Made by a program: the position numbers and the translations under genes. Shown here piece by piece: positions 6,700 through 10,334 of a DNA stretch of 10,334 nt. Source of the DNA: VRUB01 sp046758085. GTDB taxonomy: Bacteria > Pseudomonadota > Gammaproteobacteria > Acidiferrobacterales > SPGG2. The stretch spans positions 1 to 10,334 of the forward strand of contig JBHHZP010000129.1 in NCBI GenBank assembly GCA_046758085.1, given 5' to 3'. The number at the start of each line of letters is the position of its first letter. Positions within the stretch are counted from its first letter, which is position 1. Under the pieces are notes generated by a model. The model was not told where the DNA came from, ran no database searches, and saw only the letters and a list, made by a program, of their open reading frames with translations.

Positions 6700-7677
6700 A
6701 TGATGATACGTGCCTCACATCTCACAGTGCTGTTGCTGTTGGCGGCGCCGGCAAGCATCGGCTTCGCGCTGTCGATGGGCAGTGCCGACCTAAACCTGGG
6801 GGAGCTGCGCCAGGCGCTAACCGGAAACGGCACTAGCCTGGATGCCGCGATCGTCAGGGAACTGCGACTGCCGCGCGCGTTGTCGGCCTTTGCCGTCGGC
6901 GGACTGCTGGCACTGTCGGGGGCCTTACTGCAGGTGCTGCTGCGCAACCCCTTAGCCGACCCGTACATCCTTGGCGTGTCGGGTGGGGCGGCGGTGGCGG
7001 CGCTGCTCAGCATCATTTTGGGTCTGGGCAGCGCCTGGGTGATGGGCAATGCGTTTGCCGGCAGTCTGGTGTCGACCTTTCTGGTGTTCAGTCTGAGCCG
7101 CCTGGACGGGGCATGGACGCAGACGCGCTTGCTGCTCACCGGCGTTGTCGTGGCGGCGGGTTGGGGGGCGCTGATCAGCTTTCTACTGGTCATATCCCCG
7201 GACGGGGACCTGCAAACCATGCTGTTCTGGCTCATGGGTGACATGAGCCGCGCCGCTCACCCGCTGTTTGCAAACGCCATTCTGCTGGCCGGGCTGGCGT
7301 TGTCGCTCGGGCTGGCGCGCTCGCTGAACCTGCTCGCTCGCGGCGACCTGGCGGCGGCCGCGCTGGGCGAAAACCCGGCGCATGTGCGGGTGTCCGTGTA
7401 CTTCATTGCCTCGTTGCTCACGGCGGCGGCTGTAACTGTGGCCGGGAGCATCGGGTTCGTAGGCCTGATCATCCCGCATATAATAAGACTGCTCACCGGC
7501 GCCGATCACCGCGGCTTGCTGCCCAACACGGTATTGCTGGGTGGCTGCTTTCTGGTGTTGGCAGACACGGTAGCGCGAACCGCCATCGCGCCGATCCAGC
7601 TCCCGGTGGGCGTGATCACTGCCTTGCTGGGCGTCCCGGTTTTTCTTTTTCTGCTTGTCCATACCAGGAATCCATAG
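6700..7677 (+). CDS. FecCD/BtuC-type ABC transporter permease
   Basis: This is a 325-residue inner-membrane permease of the FecCD family, which imports cobalamin, haem or ferric siderophores; length is normal. It is hydrophobic throughout and fits about ten membrane helices. Family landmarks are RNPLADPYILGVSGGAA (BtuC has RNPLAEPGLLGVSNGAG), the coupling region LGENPAHVR before a TM, GSIGFVGLIIPHIIRL, DHRGLLPNT and the end QLPVGVITALLGVPVFLFLL. These follow E. coli BtuC closely, but FecD and HmuU share most of them, so the substrate is unresolved. Two ATGs stand in tandem (6700 and 6703). GAGG (6692-6695) overlaps the upstream stop and sits 4 nt from the first ATG and 7 nt from the second, so translation may really begin at 6703. 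The gene lies 6 bp after the HAD gene and directly abuts its ATPase. No periplasmic binding-protein gene is present in the window. Confidence 0.93.
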   Translation: MMIRASHLTVLLLLAAPASIGFALSMGSADLNLGELRQALTGNGTSLDAAIVRELRLPRALSAFAVGGLLALSGALLQVLLRNPLADPYILGVSGGAAVAALLSIILGLGSAWVMGNAFAGSLVSTFLVFSLSRLDGAWTQTRLLLTGVVVAAGWGALISFLLVISPDGDLQTMLFWLMGDMSRAAHPLFANAILLAGLALSLGLARSLNLLARGDLAAAALGENPAHVRVSVYFIASLLTAAAVTVAGSIGFVGLIIPHIIRLLTGADHRGLLPNTVLLGGCFLVLADTVARTAIAPIQLPVGVITALLGVPVFLFLLVHTRNP

Positions 7678-8445
7678 ATGCGCCTGCAGGTCGATCGGCT
7701 CGACGTTCGTGTTCCCGGCAAACACTTGTGTGTGGGGCTCACGCTGCAACTCGGTCTGGGAGAAAACTGGGCGGTCCTGGGCGCAAACGGCAGCGGCAAG
7801 ACGACCTTGCTCCATACCCTGGCCGGGTTGCGATCCGCGGACGACGGCCGGGTGTTGCTCGAAGAGCGCGATATCGGCGATTACCCGCACCGTATGCGCG
7901 CCAGGCATTTGGGTGTATTGTTCCAGGACTACGACACCGCTTTCCCCGCAACGGTACTGGAGACGGTCCTCACCGGGCGGCACCCGTACCTGTCACGCTG
8001 GCAATGGCAAGACGATGCCGACGATCTAGGCATCGCCGAAACGGCGCTGAGCGTCGTCGGGCTCGCGGGATTTGAGCACCGGCGGCTTTCCACGCTGTCC
8101 GGTGGCGAGCGTCGGCGGGTGGAGATCGCCGCGGTGCTGGCGCAGGATCCGCCGGTGTTGCTGCTCGACGAGCCGACGAATCACCTGGACTTGCGACACC
8201 AGATCGAGATATTGCAGCTATTGACCCGGCGTCGGCAGCAGCGCGACACCTTGAATGTGCTTGTAATGCACGACATCAACCTTGCATTGCGGTTCTGCAC
8301 GCACGCATTATTGCTTTTCGGCGACGGCGAGTGCCGGCACGGCGAGCTGCCAGGTATCCTCGACGTCGCGACATTGAGGGATCTTTACGGCTACCCCATC
8401 CGCAAGTACGACAGCGCGGACGGCGTATTCTACGGCCCGGCTTGA
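7678..8445 (+). CDS. FecE/BtuD-type ABC transporter ATP-binding protein
   Basis: This 255-residue ATPase powers the permease encoded immediately upstream. All nucleotide-binding motifs are intact: Walker A GANGSGKT (35-42), Q-loop Gln83 in LFQDYD, signature LSGGE (140-144), Walker B VLLLDEP (160-166) with the D-loop NHLDLRH, and switch His198 in VMHDINLALRF. The LDEPTNHLDLRHQIEIL and MHDINLALRF forms are typical of the iron-siderophore/cobalamin ATPase group. The ATG at 7678 directly follows the permease TAG (7675-7677), and AGGAA (7666-7670) lies 7 nt upstream inside the permease gene, so the two are translationally coupled. The tail beyond about 225 (ATLRDLYGYPIRKY) matches the short C-terminal extension of this group, where the sequence usually contacts no ligand. 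It is 43 bp from the next gene. Confidence 0.94.
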   Translation: MRLQVDRLDVRVPGKHLCVGLTLQLGLGENWAVLGANGSGKTTLLHTLAGLRSADDGRVLLEERDIGDYPHRMRARHLGVLFQDYDTAFPATVLETVLTGRHPYLSRWQWQDDADDLGIAETALSVVGLAGFEHRRLSTLSGGERRRVEIAAVLAQDPPVLLLDEPTNHLDLRHQIEILQLLTRRRQQRDTLNVLVMHDINLALRFCTHALLLFGDGECRHGELPGILDVATLRDLYGYPIRKYDSADGVFYGPA

Positions 8446-8488
8446 TCGCCCGCCGAAACCGTCATTGCACAAACAGGCGAAACCAACC

Positions 8489-10078
8489 ATGAGAGACATA
8501 CAGTACCCAGGACGTTCCGTAGTCATGAGCACAGGTGCCATGGTCGCCACCAGCCAACCCATGGCCACGCAGGTGGGTCTGAGTATTCTCCGCCAGGGTG
8601 GCAACGCCCTAGATGCCGCCATCGCCGCCAGCGCGACCCTGTGCGTGACAGAGCCGCAGTCGACCGGCATCGGCGGCGACTGTTTCCTGCTCTACCACGA
8701 AGCCGGCTCGGGCACGCTTCATGGTCTCAACGGCAGCGGCCGCGCCCCCGCCCGCGCAACCCTGGCAGAGCTACAACGCCGCGGCCACAACACCATGCCC
8801 GAGCACGGCATTCTCTCCGTCACGGTGCCCGGTGCGATCGACGCGTGGCAAACCGCGTTGGAGCGTTTTGGCACCATGAGCTTCAGTGACCTGTTGCAAC
8901 CTGCCATTGAGTATGCCGAGAACGGCTACGCGGTCTCGCCCGTCGTGGCCAAGGTGTGGCAGCAGAATGAGTCGCTGCTCTCGAGCTGTGCAGACACGCG
9001 TCGGACGTTTCTAGTAAACGGACACGCCCCACGCGCCGGCATCCGGCACCAGCAGGCGAATCTGGGGAACTCGTTGCGCCAGATCGCGCATCACGGCCGC
9101 GACGCCTTTTACAACGGCGAGATCGCCGCGAAGATCGTGCGCTTCAGCCAGGCCAACGATGGACTGCTGACGCTCGAGGACTTCGCCGCCCACAAGTCTG
9201 CCTGGGTAGAGCCGATCCATAGCGATTACCGCGGCTTGCGGATCTGCGAGATTCCGCCCAACGGCCAGGGCATCACGGTGCTCATGATGCTCAATATTCT
9301 GAAACACACCCGGCTCGGCGACATGGAACATCTCGGCGCCGATCATGTGCACACGGTGACCGAGGCGTTCAAGCTCGCCGTGGCGGAGCGTAACCGCTTC
9401 GTGTCGGACCCGGATTTCACTGACATCCCGGTAGCGGCTATGCTGTCCAAGGATTTCGGCCGGGACCAGCTCGCGCGCATTGATCCGGCGCGGGCACTGG
9501 ACCATCCGGTTCCCTCAGGGTTGCCCGAGCACCGCAATACCATTTACCTCACCGTGGTCGACGAGCAACGCAACGCCGTGTCCTTTATCAACAGCCTCTA
9601 TCACCCCTGGGGCAGTGGCATGGTGGCCGGTGACACCGGGATCATGCTGCAGAACCGCGGTGGCGGCTTCAACCTGATCGAAGGCCACGCAAACTGTGTG
9701 GCCCCGGGCAAGCGGCCGATGCACACCATTATTCCGGCGATGGTCTATCGTGGCGATCAGCTCGTGCTTTCTTTCGGTGTGATGGGAGGCGAGTACCAGG
9801 CGATGGGTCACAGTTACGTGCTTACCAACTGGCTCGACTTCGGTATGGACCTGCAGGAGGCCGTCGACGCCGCGCGCTTCTTGCCTGCCGACGGTGTGTT
9901 AGCGGTGGAGCGGCCTGTTGCGGAATCGACTCGTATCGAGCTCGCGCGCCGCGGCCACAAGGTAGTCGAGGCCGACAAGCCGTTCGGCGGCGGGCAATGT
10001 ATCTACATAGACTGGGAAAACGGTGTCCTGCAAGCGTCGTCCGATCCGCGCAAGGACGGCTGCGCGCTGGGGTACTGA
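8489..10078 (+). CDS. Gamma-glutamyltransferase-family Ntn hydrolase (divergent, HpxW/YwrD-like)
   Basis: This 529-residue proenzyme belongs to the GGT family, which cleaves itself before a Thr that becomes the N-terminal nucleophile. I chose ATG 8489 (AGGCGA at 8475-8480 is a weak ribosome site); TTG 8465 adds eight unsupported residues. The family start (VATSQPMATQVGLSILRQGGNALDA), TGIGGDCF (about 59-66), and the small-subunit block from NTIYLTVVD are clear. T351 aligns with the E. coli catalytic T391, and GG at 433-434 with the oxyanion glycines. However, R114, N411, D433 and S462-S463 of E. coli GGT are replaced: GSGRAP, NSLYHPWGSG, LQNRGGGF and RPMHTIIP occupy those sites. There is also no signal peptide, whereas E. 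coli GGT is periplasmic. These features fit the cytoplasmic branch that includes oxamate amidohydrolase HpxW and YwrD, so glutathione may not be the substrate. It may be co-transcribed with the ABC genes. Confidence 0.9.
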   Translation: MRDIQYPGRSVVMSTGAMVATSQPMATQVGLSILRQGGNALDAAIAASATLCVTEPQSTGIGGDCFLLYHEAGSGTLHGLNGSGRAPARATLAELQRRGHNTMPEHGILSVTVPGAIDAWQTALERFGTMSFSDLLQPAIEYAENGYAVSPVVAKVWQQNESLLSSCADTRRTFLVNGHAPRAGIRHQQANLGNSLRQIAHHGRDAFYNGEIAAKIVRFSQANDGLLTLEDFAAHKSAWVEPIHSDYRGLRICEIPPNGQGITVLMMLNILKHTRLGDMEHLGADHVHTVTEAFKLAVAERNRFVSDPDFTDIPVAAMLSKDFGRDQLARIDPARALDHPVPSGLPEHRNTIYLTVVDEQRNAVSFINSLYHPWGSGMVAGDTGIMLQNRGGGFNLIEGHANCVAPGKRPMHTIIPAMVYRGDQLVLSFGVMGGEYQAMGHSYVLTNWLDFGMDLQEAVDAARFLPADGVLAVERPVAESTRIELARRGHKVVEADKPFGGGQCIYIDWENGVLQASSDPRKDGCALGY

Positions 10079-10196
10079 GTGTAGGGCGAACCTGCTGATG
10101 CCACTGTGCACGCGGTCGGCGCCGGCCATGGCGAATCTTCCCGGCTACAGCACGAATCTACCGCAGATATCACAAAGATTTCGGAGACAACGATAG
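10079..10196. other. Intergenic stretch after the Ntn hydrolase
   Basis: No gene, promoter or classical terminator is apparent. The segment leads into the hairpin-rich element that begins near 10200. The short stretch CGGTCGGCGCCGGCC is GC-rich, but it is not followed by a U-run. Confidence 0.4.
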
Positions 10197-10334
10197 GTGC
10201 AGTTGTTTTGCTTTTACACCCCCTTGCTCAAGCCGAGCGAGGCGCGAAGGCGAAGAACACGCCTGAAGGGGCGCGGAATGGATTCCGCGCGTTGGGGCCA
10301 GGGCCAGGGAATGGCCCTTGCGCGGACCGTCTGA
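10197..10334. repeat. GC-rich palindromic intergenic element, truncated by the window end
   Basis: Three inverted repeats are packed together. CCCCTT (about 10220-10225) can pair with AAGGGG (10267-10271 region) around the block AAGCCGAGCGAGGCGCG. A perfect stem GCGCGGAAT/ATTCCGCGC spans 10271-10290. AGGGCCA/TGGCCCT (10300-10306 and 10312-10318) closes a 5-nt loop. The order CCCCTTGCTCAAGCCGAGCG, GAAGAACACGCC, then the GCGCGG hairpin and a GGACCGTCTGA edge recalls GC-rich dispersed intergenic repeats of gammaproteobacteria (from memory, not checked). A 45-codon frame from GTG 10197 to the final TGA is open but low-complexity (Arg/Gly-rich), a kind of spurious ORF such elements often produce. 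The stems could also act in transcript termination or protection. Confidence 0.5.

Noticed and set aside
8446..8488. Terminator between the ATPase and the Ntn hydrolase genes
   Set aside because: The 43-bp gap contains no inverted repeat followed by T residues, so read-through is as likely as separation.
10197..10334. 45-codon plus-strand frame from GTG 10197 to the TGA at the window end
   Set aside because: It lies entirely in a hairpin-rich repeat-like element, is Arg/Gly-rich and low in complexity, and has no ribosome site. Such frames are usual by-products of GC-rich repeats.

Overview
The window looks like chromosomal DNA of a GC-rich gammaproteobacterium. The main reasons are an RppH close to the enterobacterial/pseudomonad type, a short HAD phosphatase of the type found beside rppH in Pseudomonas, a BtuC/BtuD-like transporter pair, and a GC-rich palindromic intergenic element at the right end. 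No rRNA, tRNA, transposase, integrase or CRISPR array is visible. The species cannot be fixed from the sequence.

Layout, left to right. Positions 1-231 are non-coding and hold a short array of 7-bp repeats. A lone plus-strand gene (232-669) encodes a small protein resembling SpoIIAA/STAS-like proteins. A 236-bp convergent gap (670-905) follows, with a hairpin, a perfect 16-bp tandem duplication and a second, different 7-bp repeat array. On the minus strand, read right to left, an efflux operon encodes a periplasmic adaptor (4081-5160) and an RND pump (906-4097) whose frames overlap by 17 bp. No outer-membrane factor gene lies in the window. Upstream of it on the same strand is rppH (5285-5770), the mRNA 5'-pyrophosphohydrolase.

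A 269-bp divergent spacer separates rppH from a plus-strand cluster. It starts with a HAD-IB phosphatase (6040-6693; histidinol-phosphatase is a reasonable candidate activity). A FecCD/BtuC-type permease (6700-7677) follows after 6 bp, and its ATPase (7678-8445) abuts it with no gap. A gamma-glutamyltransferase-family Ntn hydrolase (8489-10078) comes 43 bp later. The first three are almost certainly co-transcribed from a good -10 box at 6014-6019, and the fourth may be. The transporter has no binding-protein gene here, so its substrate (cobalamin, haem or ferric siderophore) stays open.

The last 138 bp carry strong GC-rich hairpins and look like the beginning of a dispersed intergenic repeat cut off by the window end.

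I found no clearly new multi-gene system. The most worthwhile leads are the divergent Ntn hydrolase, which keeps the catalytic Thr but has lost the usual glutamyl-binding residues; the extra cytoplasmic loop in the RND pump; the repeat-flanked STAS-like gene; and the HAD/rppH neighbourhood.
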